From Fimenecus sp052169395 (GTDB lineage Bacteria; Bacillota; Clostridia; Oscillospirales; Acutalibacteraceae), in the NCBI GenBank assembly GCA_052169395.1, contig JBQNCN010000003.1:1-64000 (forward strand): a DNA stretch of 64,000 nt, written 5' to 3'. A program made the position numbers and the translations under genes. A model generated the notes under the pieces. It ran no database searches. It was not told where the DNA came from and was given only the letters and a program-made list of their open reading frames with translations. Numbering within the stretch: the first letter of the stretch is position 1; every line of letters starts with the position of its first letter. Positions 16,834 to 24,707 of this stretch are shown here, one piece after another.

Positions 16834-18018
16834 ATGAAACAAAAAAACAAACAGATATTTTTAATTTCAATTACCGTAATATTTATATTAAACTTATTTT
16901 TTATTTCCTGTTTTTCTGAGAATAAGACTAATTTCAATAAGTCTAAAATTACGATAATTTCAAAATATGGAAAATATGAAAAATATCCCGCCTGCTCTAT
17001 TTCTGCAATTAAAGCTGCAAAAAATGACGGCGCAGACGGAATATTTTTAAATGTTTTTAAAACAGTCGATAACATTTTAGTTGCTGCACCTTCTGATGAC
17101 CTTTCAGATTTTACAGACACAACAGGAAAAATAACTAATAAAAACTTTGATGAAATAAAAAATATAAAATTAAAAAACGGAAACTATAAAAGTTTTGAAA
17201 AAAACTCTGAATATAGCATTATTCCATTTTCAGAACTTATTGAAAAAACGAAAAACTTAAACCTTACATTTTATATTGATATAATTTATGAAAACATTAT
17301 ATTTCTTAAAGAGATTAACTATAAAAATATAGTGATTTTAAATTCAAAAAATGACAGCCGTATTGAAGCATTACATAAAGAATTAGTTATTGCCTCAGTT
17401 AAGCCTTATAATACATCTGTAATCTATTTTATTAAATCAAAGAAGGCATTTTCAAGTACAATTTTTATCGGCGGAAAAAATCCGTATGGACCTGCCTTTT
17501 CAAAAAAATCACTTAATGATAAAAACATTGCTTATGGAATTGATATGACCGTTCCCGAGAAATGCGGAAAAAGAAGAGATGAGACACTTTCTTTTGACAA
17601 CATCATCAGCAAAGGATATTCAATCATAATCACTGATAATATAGAAGCTTTAAAAGCTTATAAGGAACGCTCAAAAAAAGCTTCAGATGAGCTTTTAAAT
17701 GAAATTATATCTGCAGAAAATAAATTTAAAATCAAAGAAAAATCCAAAACTTATAGATCGTTAAAAACATCTATTTTGAAAGCAAAACATACATATATAA
17801 ACTCAAATTGCATTTCAGAGCTTGAGTTTGCAAAAACGGAACTTAAAAAAACCGAAAAAATTATTTCTGAAAAGCCTGATGGCAAAACTACAACGTTTAC
17901 ACCTATAAGAATTGCAGGTGCTGTCGGAATAAGTATATTATTTATTATAATTGAAATTGCTTTTTATAAAGTCAGAAAATGGTCTGACAGCAGAAGAATT
18001 AAAGAAATTGAAGATTAA
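16834..18018 (+). CDS. Membrane protein with degenerate GDPD domain
   Basis: 394 residues: N-terminal hydrophobic segment (8-26, ending in F-I-S-C, a poor lipobox), an extracytoplasmic domain, a helical Lys/Glu-rich region at about 285-350, a membrane segment near 360-380 and a basic tail. The domain follows glycerophosphodiester phosphodiesterase order (DGADGI, DFTDTTGKI, IPFSELIEK), yet the conserved residues are gone: H-R-G reads K44-Y-G, E-N-T reads A-C-S, E-L-D-V reads F-L-N-V, and H-D-D reads P-S-D-D. It is therefore probably a non-enzymatic relative. Single-gene unit on the plus strand with its own promoter and terminator. Confidence 0.65.
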   Translation: MKQKNKQIFLISITVIFILNLFFISCFSENKTNFNKSKITIISKYGKYEKYPACSISAIKAAKNDGADGIFLNVFKTVDNILVAAPSDDLSDFTDTTGKITNKNFDEIKNIKLKNGNYKSFEKNSEYSIIPFSELIEKTKNLNLTFYIDIIYENIIFLKEINYKNIVILNSKNDSRIEALHKELVIASVKPYNTSVIYFIKSKKAFSSTIFIGGKNPYGPAFSKKSLNDKNIAYGIDMTVPEKCGKRRDETLSFDNIISKGYSIIITDNIEALKAYKERSKKASDELLNEIISAENKFKIKEKSKTYRSLKTSILKAKHTYINSNCISELEFAKTELKKTEKIISEKPDGKTTTFTPIRIAGAVGISILFIIIEIAFYKVRKWSDSRRIKEIED

Positions 18019-18048
18019 AAAAGCACCTGCAACAATGCAGGTGTTTTT
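18018..18048. terminator. Bidirectional terminator
   Basis: Stem CACCTGC/GCAGGTG with a six-base loop, A-tract before and T-tract after, ending both the GDPD-like gene and, on the minus strand, tRNA-Ser. Confidence 0.85.
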
Positions 18049-18140
18049 GGCGGAGAGCAAGGGATTCGAACCCTCGAACCGCTTTTGACGGTTACATGAT
18101 TTCCAATCATGCTCCTTCGACCAAACTCGGACAACTCTCC
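18048..18140 (-). tRNA. tRNA-Ser (anticodon GGA)
   Basis: 93 nt class II tRNA: acceptor GGAGAGT/GCTCTCC, anticodon arm CATGA-TTGGAAA-TCATG giving GGA, a long variable arm with paired AACCG/CGGTT, and T-arm GGTTCGAATC. Discriminator G and encoded CCA. Reads UCC and UCU codons. Confidence 0.95.
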
Positions 18141-18152
18141 TTAAGCCTATGT

Positions 18153-18180
18153 ATTATATCAAATATCATTTAAAAATCAA
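18153..18180 (-). promoter_or_regulatory. Promoter of tRNA-Ser
   Basis: Minus-strand -35 TTGATT (18180-18175), 16-bp spacer, -10 TATAAT (18158-18153), 12 bases before the tRNA. Confidence 0.6.
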
Positions 18181-18222
18181 TATATAAAATCATATTGTAA
18201 ACATAAATTTATATAAACATCA

Positions 18223-18948
18223 TTAATCAATATAAACATCAACAACAGCATCATCCTGTCTCAATGCACTTACCGCCAAATTTAATCCTTCATCAGTAGT
18301 GGGAAAAACTATAGCCTTTATAGTTGTTGTATCGTTCTTTTTATTAAACTTAATACGCTTTTCGTTAAAAACAACCTCTAAAGAACGAACAGAATTTCCA
18401 AATGAGCGAATAAGTGTAGTAATTTCAGTAAGCTTCGCACTTTCTCCATTTCTAAGCTCAATATATAATATTTTTCCGGAATCGACTGTAGTCATAACTT
18501 TTTTAAGAGAATTAAGAGTAATATAAATACCAAAAGTTGCAAGCACTGCACCCGGAAAATATCCGAAACCTACTGCAACACCTATACATGCAACCGCAAG
18601 CAGAGAAGCTGCTGTGGTAAGTCCCTTTACATTAAAACCCTCTCTTAATATTGTTCCCGCACCTAAAAAACCTATACCGGCAAAAATCTGTGCAGCAAGA
18701 CGGGTAGGATCAGCATTAACACCCATACCAATATAATGATTTGTAACATAAATATCAGTTATTGCCACAAGACATGAAGATATAGAAACTAAAATATGTG
18801 TCCTAAAACCCGCGGGTCTATGGCTATGTTCTCTTTCAAATCCTATTATGCCACCCAAAATAAGTGTAATAATAATTTTTATTACAGCATCTATGGTATA
18901 TTTTATAAATGAAATCTGAAAAAAATCACCCGGAATATTTATAATCAT
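18223..18948 (-). CDS. MgtC/SapB family membrane protein
   Basis: 241 residues with four or five membrane segments in the first 150 residues, then a soluble C-terminal domain of ACT-like pattern. The family signature is present: GGIIGFEREHSHRPAGFRTH, then IFAGIGFLGAGTILREG and VKGLTTAASLLAVACIGVAVG. Family members affect magnesium homeostasis, membrane potential or F-ATPase; the role here is unknown. GGTGAT ribosome site. It starts 9 bases after the stop of the large P-type-ATPase-like gene, so it belongs to that transcript. Confidence 0.88.
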   Translation of the reverse strand: MIINIPGDFFQISFIKYTIDAVIKIIITLILGGIIGFEREHSHRPAGFRTHILVSISSCLVAITDIYVTNHYIGMGVNADPTRLAAQIFAGIGFLGAGTILREGFNVKGLTTAASLLAVACIGVAVGFGYFPGAVLATFGIYITLNSLKKVMTTVDSGKILYIELRNGESAKLTEITTLIRSFGNSVRSLEVVFNEKRIKFNKKNDTTTIKAIVFPTTDEGLNLAVSALRQDDAVVDVYID

Positions 18949-18957
18949 TTAATCACC

Positions 18958-21720
18958 TTATTTATATTTTTTTAATAAAGGCAAAGCCGTACAGATACTG
19001 CTCATAACTGAAATATATGCAATTATCCTGAATGCATTTATAGGTTCCGGAGAAATAAATGCCAAAAATCCTGCCATAAGGACACCTAAAATTACACCTA
19101 AATATGAAAACACCGTAAATATCTTTGCTCTTGAATTAAGACTAAACGCAGCAAAAATATTTAACGCAAATGACCAACTGCTGTTATTTGTATGAATAAG
19201 TCCACAAGGCACTTCATTTATCTGAGTATTTATTATTTTATTAAATGCCACTCCTGCAACCGAACTCATTATTTTAACAAAGTTTTTTGGCAGACCGCAT
19301 ATTTTTTCAAAAAAATCATCATTTATCTGTGGATCTGTAGTGCGTACGATAAGAGGAAGTTCACTTTTCTTAATTTTAATAAACATTTCTTTAGTCTTAT
19401 CATTGATACTATGTCCGACTATAAACATTGCTGCAGGCTTTCCCTCAACAGCAAGATATATGGCATTTTTTCCTATCGGCACAAGTTCATCCTCATAACG
19501 TTTTGATATACTGACATTATGATTCAACAAAAGCTCACGATTGCCAAAAAGAACCCTTTGATTATTTATAAGACCTGAACATCCAAGTTTCTCCTCATAA
19601 ATAAAAGCCTCAACAGGTAAAAGCATTTTCTCTTTTTCTGTGCCTACGATGGTAGAAAGGAAAAGTTTATACATAGAACTTTGAGCTTTTTTAGTCATAG
19701 ATGCGGCGTATACGAAAGCATCTATGATAGGCATATTATTAAAAAGCTTGCAAGTGGTTCCATAAAAACGGATATCATCTTCTGTAAATAAATCTTTTGC
19801 ATCTATTATCATCGCATTTATTCTTGATATATTTTCCGCCGCCTCATACCCTGAAATAAACATTCCCTCAGCATGAAGTTTATCATTTGTGTTTTCAAAA
19901 GATTTTTGAGATGCATTATAAATATAAATAGGAGAACCTACAAGCATAACCAAAAGCATATATGATATGGCTGAATAAATATTCTTTGAAACAAAATAAT
20001 TAACTGCAAAAATAACGGCAGATACCAAAAATACTATCGGAATAAGTCTATTCATTACAAAATCTGCAGGTTCACGAAGCTTTGTCATTTCAATAAATTT
20101 ACCTGCAAATTTAACTTTTGTCGAATAACTAAGTTCCGGACTGTCAAGCATAAGTCCACGGCTTATCATAAGTGCGTTCTGTTTATCTTCCAGATTTACA
20201 ACCGCTTTAAGTCTTGAATTATTTTTTATTAAAAAGTCAAAATTATAATAATCCGTTTCAAGCTTTTTCTTTTCTGATATTGAAAGAAATCCTGAAAGCA
20301 GTGCTGTACATATCACATAAACAAAAGACCACTTTCCCACAAGACTTTGAGAAAATATGCCAACTATAAGCTGAGCAAAAGCAAGCAAAAAAACTGAAAG
20401 CAACGCCGTATTTCTTCCAAGTTTTCTTTTTTCCATTTCATTTAAACAAGCTGGAAATCTTTTAAAATTGGAAACAGCAAGTACTAAAATAACTGATAAA
20501 TTTAAACCAAGACAAAGCTTAGTATTGTTTTGAAATGATGAAAGCGAAGGAAATGCAACTGCAAGATTAGCTAAAAAAAGTAAAGAAAATGAAATAAAGC
20601 TCACTACCGCCACTCTTGTTGAAAAAGAAATTTCAGAGAAAAACATCTCTTTTAACGGAGCAATATCTTTTTCACTGTAATATTCTCTTTTAATCGTTAT
20701 CGTCTCAATTTCTTCTTCCTTTGCTTCAGAATCATGCTTCTGAGACAGTTTTTCAGCTATGTCAGCCCTTTTATCCGCACGGTGATTTTTAATTACATCC
20801 TCTGCTTCCTCTTCTGAAATTATGGACGGAAGAGTCTCACTTGAAAGTTCCATAAAAGAAAGCTGATCCGGATTATTCAAAATCTCATTTCCCTTTTTTT
20901 CAAGCTTATTTTGATGTTCAAATTCTGAATATGCCGGAACAATTTTAGGAAATCCACCATCAGTTGCAGATGGTTTTTTTACAAAAGCTCCAAAGGTTTC
21001 ATAAGTTTTTCCAAAATACCTTTCTTTAATTTCTGAAGTTTTTTCAGAATCCATTTTCTGATTTTCCAAAAAGGTCTGTCTTAGAATATTGGATTCCATT
21101 CCTCTTCCAACAACTTTACCTGAATCAGGAGTGCTTATAGGCTTTTTTCTTATAGTTCTTTCTATATTTTCAGATGATAAAAGTTTCGGATCAAATTCAA
21201 GATATGTACGTGTTTTTTCAAATGAAATCTGATGTATGGATTCTTCAACCTCAACCTCTTCTGATGAATTGTTTTTAAGTTCTGATGAAAAATCAGGTAT
21301 AGTACCTTCCACTAACGGACTTTCATGTCTTGAAAAAAAACTTTGCAAGGCACTTAAATCTTCAGTATCAAGTCTTGAACTTTTTCCAAAATCATCAGCT
21401 TTAATTTTTTCAATTTTGTCATTGACAACATCTGAAATTTCTTGTGCTTTTTGATATAAAAACTTTTCATCAGTTTTTTCAAGTTCTTCAGAAAAATTTA
21501 TATTTGCACTATTTTTTTCAAAATTTGTGATCTGCTTTACTTCTTTAATAAGTTCTGTAGTTTTTGAATCTTTTACTTCTACTTTTTCAGAATTATCTTT
21601 ACCATAAATAAGTGCGTCTATTTCATCAATAGACCAAACCTTATTAGATATGTTTTTTTCAGACCGTATATCCTCTAAAATATCATCGACATTTAAATCA
21701 GTTTCATCAAATAACTTCAT
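18958..21720 (-). CDS. P-type ATPase-like membrane protein lacking the phosphorylation motif
   Basis: 920 residues. Residues 1-390 are acidic, Ser/Glu/Lys-rich and probably disordered. Four membrane segments (about 395-500), two more (about 560-605) and two at the C-terminus (about 850-915) copy the P1-type ATPase layout. Between them, I-N-A-M-I-I-D640-A-K-D-L-F-T stands where D-K-T-G-T-L-T should be, and T-T-D-P near 795 stands where T-G-D-N is expected. LFGNRELLLNHNV and AIYLAVEGKPAAMFIVGHSI match N- and A/P-domain neighbours of heavy-metal ATPases; the CPC ion motif is G-S-P. It is probably not a pump. Followed by MgtC and preceded by rlmB in one tight operon. Confidence 0.7.
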   Translation of the reverse strand: MKLFDETDLNVDDILEDIRSEKNISNKVWSIDEIDALIYGKDNSEKVEVKDSKTTELIKEVKQITNFEKNSANINFSEELEKTDEKFLYQKAQEISDVVNDKIEKIKADDFGKSSRLDTEDLSALQSFFSRHESPLVEGTIPDFSSELKNNSSEEVEVEESIHQISFEKTRTYLEFDPKLLSSENIERTIRKKPISTPDSGKVVGRGMESNILRQTFLENQKMDSEKTSEIKERYFGKTYETFGAFVKKPSATDGGFPKIVPAYSEFEHQNKLEKKGNEILNNPDQLSFMELSSETLPSIISEEEAEDVIKNHRADKRADIAEKLSQKHDSEAKEEEIETITIKREYYSEKDIAPLKEMFFSEISFSTRVAVVSFISFSLLFLANLAVAFPSLSSFQNNTKLCLGLNLSVILVLAVSNFKRFPACLNEMEKRKLGRNTALLSVFLLAFAQLIVGIFSQSLVGKWSFVYVICTALLSGFLSISEKKKLETDYYNFDFLIKNNSRLKAVVNLEDKQNALMISRGLMLDSPELSYSTKVKFAGKFIEMTKLREPADFVMNRLIPIVFLVSAVIFAVNYFVSKNIYSAISYMLLVMLVGSPIYIYNASQKSFENTNDKLHAEGMFISGYEAAENISRINAMIIDAKDLFTEDDIRFYGTTCKLFNNMPIIDAFVYAASMTKKAQSSMYKLFLSTIVGTEKEKMLLPVEAFIYEEKLGCSGLINNQRVLFGNRELLLNHNVSISKRYEDELVPIGKNAIYLAVEGKPAAMFIVGHSINDKTKEMFIKIKKSELPLIVRTTDPQINDDFFEKICGLPKNFVKIMSSVAGVAFNKIINTQINEVPCGLIHTNNSSWSFALNIFAAFSLNSRAKIFTVFSYLGVILGVLMAGFLAFISPEPINAFRIIAYISVMSSICTALPLLKKYK

Positions 21721-21733
21721 TCTATATCCGCCC

Positions 21734-22465
21734 TTAATTATCTTCAGTCATCGCATACATTAAAATTCCTGCCGCAACAGATACGTTAAGTGAATTTATA
21801 TGCCCCCTTAATGAGATTGATACCGTAAAATCACATTTTTCCTTTATAAGCCTTGGCACCCCATTACCTTCTGCGCCAACTACCAACACAGCTTTTTTTG
21901 CATAATCAACACTTCCGAATGGCTGTCCGTCCATATCAGCAGCATAAACCCAAAATCCGTTTTCCTTAAACTCATCTATACACCTTCTGAGATTTACCAC
22001 ACGAGCAACATCCACATATTCTAGTGCACCTGCCGAAGTTTTTTCAACAGAAAAATTAAGAGATACCGAACGATTCTTCGGAATTATAACCCCATCTGCA
22101 CCACAAGCATCACAAGTTCTTATAATGGCACCTAAATTACGGGGATCTTGAAGCCCTGCACAAATGACAATCAAAGATTTTTCTTTATCTTTAACCTTAT
22201 TTAATAATTCTGAAAACTCAACATAATCTTTAACATCAGCCTCGGCGACAACTCCTTGATGATTTTCACCTTTACATATTTTATCCAAAAATATTCTATC
22301 ACGATATTTAATCGGTATAGATTTTTTGGTCAACAATACGGATAAATTTTTTAATCCTTGAGAAGAATCACCCTTGAGCATATATACAAGTGCAATTTTT
22401 CGTCCGCTGTTAATTGCTTCTTTAATTGCAATTCTGCCTATAATTAATCCCGCATTGTTATCCAT
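21734..22465 (-). CDS. rlmB: 23S rRNA 2'-O-ribose methyltransferase, RlmB/TrmH type
   Basis: SPOUT methyltransferase of 243 residues that probably 2'-O-methylates G2251 of 23S rRNA. An N-terminal substrate-binding part (to about 85, ending in GENHQGVVAE) precedes the knotted domain with motif 1 NLGAIIRTCDACG, motif 2 VVGAEGNGVP and motif 3 SLNVSVAAGILMYA. TGAGG ribosome site. The downstream pseudo-ATPase gene begins 13 bases after the stop. Paralogues such as TrmH are possible. Confidence 0.9.
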   Translation of the reverse strand: MDNNAGLIIGRIAIKEAINSGRKIALVYMLKGDSSQGLKNLSVLLTKKSIPIKYRDRIFLDKICKGENHQGVVAEADVKDYVEFSELLNKVKDKEKSLIVICAGLQDPRNLGAIIRTCDACGADGVIIPKNRSVSLNFSVEKTSAGALEYVDVARVVNLRRCIDEFKENGFWVYAADMDGQPFGSVDYAKKAVLVVGAEGNGVPRLIKEKCDFTVSISLRGHINSLNVSVAAGILMYAMTEDN

Positions 22466-22562
22466 ATATTACCTCAAAATATAAATATAATGTATTTTAC
22501 CATAAGTCTGAATTTCATACAATATTCACACTTTAAAAGCATATTTTAAAAATGGTTATTTC

Positions 22563-22590
22563 TTGACTTATCAAGTTAATCGGATATAAT
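22563..22590 (+). promoter_or_regulatory. Promoter and candidate operator of the Fur-family gene
   Basis: -35 TTGACT (22563-22568), 16-bp spacer, -10 TATAAT (22585-22590). The dyad TTGACTT-ATC-AAGTTAA (22563-22579, one mismatch) covers the -35, fitting autorepression by a Fur-type dimer. Confidence 0.7.
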
Positions 22591-22622
22591 AAATGCATAC
22601 TCAAATAAAACAGGTGAATATT

Positions 22623-23015
22623 TTGGGATATCAAACTAAACATTTAAAACAAATAGAGGCACTGTTTGAGGAACATCCTGGAGAGCATTTTACTGCAGAA
22701 CAAGTTCTTATGATGTTTCGTAAACAAGGCAAAGTCATAGGTCTTTCAACCTGCTATAGAAATATGGAAAAGCTTGTAAGCAGCGGAATGATTACAAAAT
22801 ATGAAACAGGCGGAAAAAGTTGTTTTTCTTTATGTAATAAAAATGATAAAGAACATTATCATTTAAGGTGTACAAGTTGCGGTTCTCTTTTACATACGGA
22901 TTGTGATTATTTAGATGCTCTTTCAGAACATATAAAAAAAGACCACGGCTTTGTGTTAAATAAGCAGCGTTCCGTTCTATATGGAATTTGCAAGGAATGT
23001 AGAAATAAAGAATAA
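22623..23015 (+). CDS. Fur-family metalloregulator
   Basis: Ferric uptake/zinc/peroxide-type repressor, 130 residues. N-terminal winged helix (HFTAEQVLMMF, GKVIGLSTCYRNMEKLVSSGMI) and C-terminal metal domain with HYHLRCTSCG and a final C-x2-C (GICKEC), a structural zinc site. The start is set at TTG 22623: AGGTGA lies 5 bases before it, and the ATG at 22593 would fall before the expected transcription start of a strong promoter. The GYQTKHLKQIEALFEEHPGEHFT beginning also suits the family. Whether it senses Fe, Zn, Mn or peroxide cannot be told. Confidence 0.85.
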   Translation: MGYQTKHLKQIEALFEEHPGEHFTAEQVLMMFRKQGKVIGLSTCYRNMEKLVSSGMITKYETGGKSCFSLCNKNDKEHYHLRCTSCGSLLHTDCDYLDALSEHIKKDHGFVLNKQRSVLYGICKECRNKE

Positions 23016-23043
23016 AAAAAGCGGTTTTAAACCGCTTTTTTTT
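23016..23043. terminator. Bidirectional terminator between the Fur gene and the epimerase
   Basis: Stem AAAGCGGTTT/AAACCGCTTT with A- and T-tracts; touches the stop codon of the convergent epimerase gene. Confidence 0.85.
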
Positions 23044-24562
23044 ATTCTTTAGGCTCTGTGAAATGTTCATTAAAAGGCTTGAAAATTCTGTCAAAATCAT
23101 AAACATTATCTTCATCTTCATCATGAAGAGGTGCCCATACCTGTCTGAAGAACGGGTTAATTTTAGATTCTTCATCATACTTCCAAGGAGTTTTTGGACT
23201 CGGCAAACAATCCGGACACCAATGACCTCCCTTAAGTACAAGGTTAGGACTCATCATAAATTCATGTCCTCTTGCACATTTCCACTTTACAGGTGTATAG
23301 AAATCAAATCCTTTTTCAGCAAAGCATTCACCGCCTCTGAATTCAGCCGCTTTTTTAAGATCTTCAACTGTAAGTTCTTCAACAGGCTTGGTTTCATCAT
23401 AACCATGGTCAAGATAAGTAACTTCCATAGACGGAAGCTTGATTTCAAAATCTTTCCAACTTGACGGAATCTTTTTCCATGCTTCAAGAGAGCCGAAATA
23501 AGCTGTAATTCTATCACGATTTCCTGTTTTAATCCAGTCCATTGTACCAAAAGTTTCTTTTTTAGTCATAGTCTTCATAGCCATTTTAACAGCAAACGCC
23601 GGAGCTATAACTGAAAGCTTATAATACCCGGGAAGACCCTTTGACATATTATCAAAATACTCTTTAACCGGAACATTATGTCTAAAATGAAGCAAATTAT
23701 CAAGTTCATCGGAGTCAGCATAAAACTGTCCATGGAAATTTCTTGTTATAAACCAATTAGGATTAAAATATTTTTTAGGACTGCCAAGATGAACCGCCTT
23801 TAAAATATATTCTTCAAACTGGAAGTTTGTAAGTCTATATTCTGCACCTGAACCTATATTATAGAACCTTTTCCAGAATATTTCAGGAACATCATCTTCA
23901 CAAATTCTTTCAAGAAGAAGTCCTGAATCTTCAATAGTTGCCCACTCCAAAACACCGTTAATTGGAACATGGAACATAATCGGATCAAAGTTTTTAAGAA
24001 TAGAAGGATAGAGAATGCCGCTCTGACGAAGCGAAGCCCAATACTTAAGACCTGAATCCGCAATTATTTCTTCAGCTCTTACCTTAGAACAAGCATAGTG
24101 ATCGTAAATAGATACTTTAATAGGATCTCCTGTTCTAGCCCAGTGAATAGGCGGGTTTCTATCACCTGTTTCAGCAACTGTGCCGATATAAACAACTTTT
24201 ACTTTATCAGGGTCGGGTTGTGCTTTTACCGCCTTAACAATATTTTCCATTGCCTTGGGATTTGTATAAAACGTTCTTTTGGGAAAATAATCCGCACTCG
24301 GACTTACCATTCCTCCAACATGAAGAACATAATCAGCACCGTCAATTGCTTTTTTTACATCATCATACTTTGTAAGATCACCCCACACAAGTCTAACTGC
24401 AGGATCATTTTCATAAGCTGCAAACTTCTTGTGATTTTTTTCAGAATCACGGTTTAAAAGAACAATATTGAATTTATCCTTTTTAGCATACAACTCCTTA
24501 AAGCCCGCATAACCCATATTTCCTGAAGAGCCTGTGAGCATAACCGTCTTTTTTTCAGACAT
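23042..24562 (-). CDS. Epimerase/dehydratase-like protein with C-terminal zinc ribbon
   Basis: 506 residues. An extended SDR/epimerase domain occupies about 1-380: the Rossmann motif T-G-S-S-G-N-M-G-Y-A-G at 10-20, YVLHVGG near 85, and a Y-x-x-x-K-like YDHYACSK near 140. The last 130 residues are unusual: C429-A-R-G-H433-E-F..C449-P-D-C452, the pattern of a treble-clef/zinc-ribbon module (C, H, C, C). After this comes an acidic tail. The function is unknown; the metal module might bind nucleic acid or stabilise the fold. Strong GGAGG ribosome site and its own promoter; single-gene unit. Confidence 0.65.
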   Translation of the reverse strand: MSEKKTVMLTGSSGNMGYAGFKELYAKKDKFNIVLLNRDSEKNHKKFAAYENDPAVRLVWGDLTKYDDVKKAIDGADYVLHVGGMVSPSADYFPKRTFYTNPKAMENIVKAVKAQPDPDKVKVVYIGTVAETGDRNPPIHWARTGDPIKVSIYDHYACSKVRAEEIIADSGLKYWASLRQSGILYPSILKNFDPIMFHVPINGVLEWATIEDSGLLLERICEDDVPEIFWKRFYNIGSGAEYRLTNFQFEEYILKAVHLGSPKKYFNPNWFITRNFHGQFYADSDELDNLLHFRHNVPVKEYFDNMSKGLPGYYKLSVIAPAFAVKMAMKTMTKKETFGTMDWIKTGNRDRITAYFGSLEAWKKIPSSWKDFEIKLPSMEVTYLDHGYDETKPVEELTVEDLKKAAEFRGGECFAEKGFDFYTPVKWKCARGHEFMMSPNLVLKGGHWCPDCLPSPKTPWKYDEESKINPFFRQVWAPLHDEDEDNVYDFDRIFKPFNEHFTEPKE

Positions 24563-24591
24563 TTCATCCTCCTAAAAATTTGTATAAAAAT

Positions 24592-24620
24592 ATTATAAAA
24601 TATAAGTATTTAAAAGTCAA
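24592..24620 (-). promoter_or_regulatory. Promoter of the zinc-ribbon epimerase
   Basis: Minus-strand -35 TTGACT (24620-24615), 17-bp spacer, -10 TATAAT (24597-24592). Confidence 0.75.
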
Positions 24621-24670
24621 TGTGCCAGCAATAAATTTTCAGTATTATTTCAATTGTATAATTTTACACA

Positions 24671-24700
24671 TAAAAAAGAACGCTCTAAAGAGCGTTCTTT
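24671..24700 (-). terminator. Terminator of the secreted-protein gene
   Basis: 11-bp stem AAAGAACGCTC/GAGCGTTCTTT, four-base loop, and T-tract on the minus strand. Confidence 0.85.
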
Positions 24701-24707
24701 AAATCAC

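Noticed and set aside
22593..22622. ATG start of the Fur-family gene
   Set aside because: It lies before the transcription start predicted from the TTGACT/TATAAT promoter and has no ribosome site; TTG at 22623 has AGGTGA.
22792..23241. 149-codon minus-strand frame across the Fur gene and terminator
   Set aside because: It crosses a bidirectional terminator, with no coding signature.
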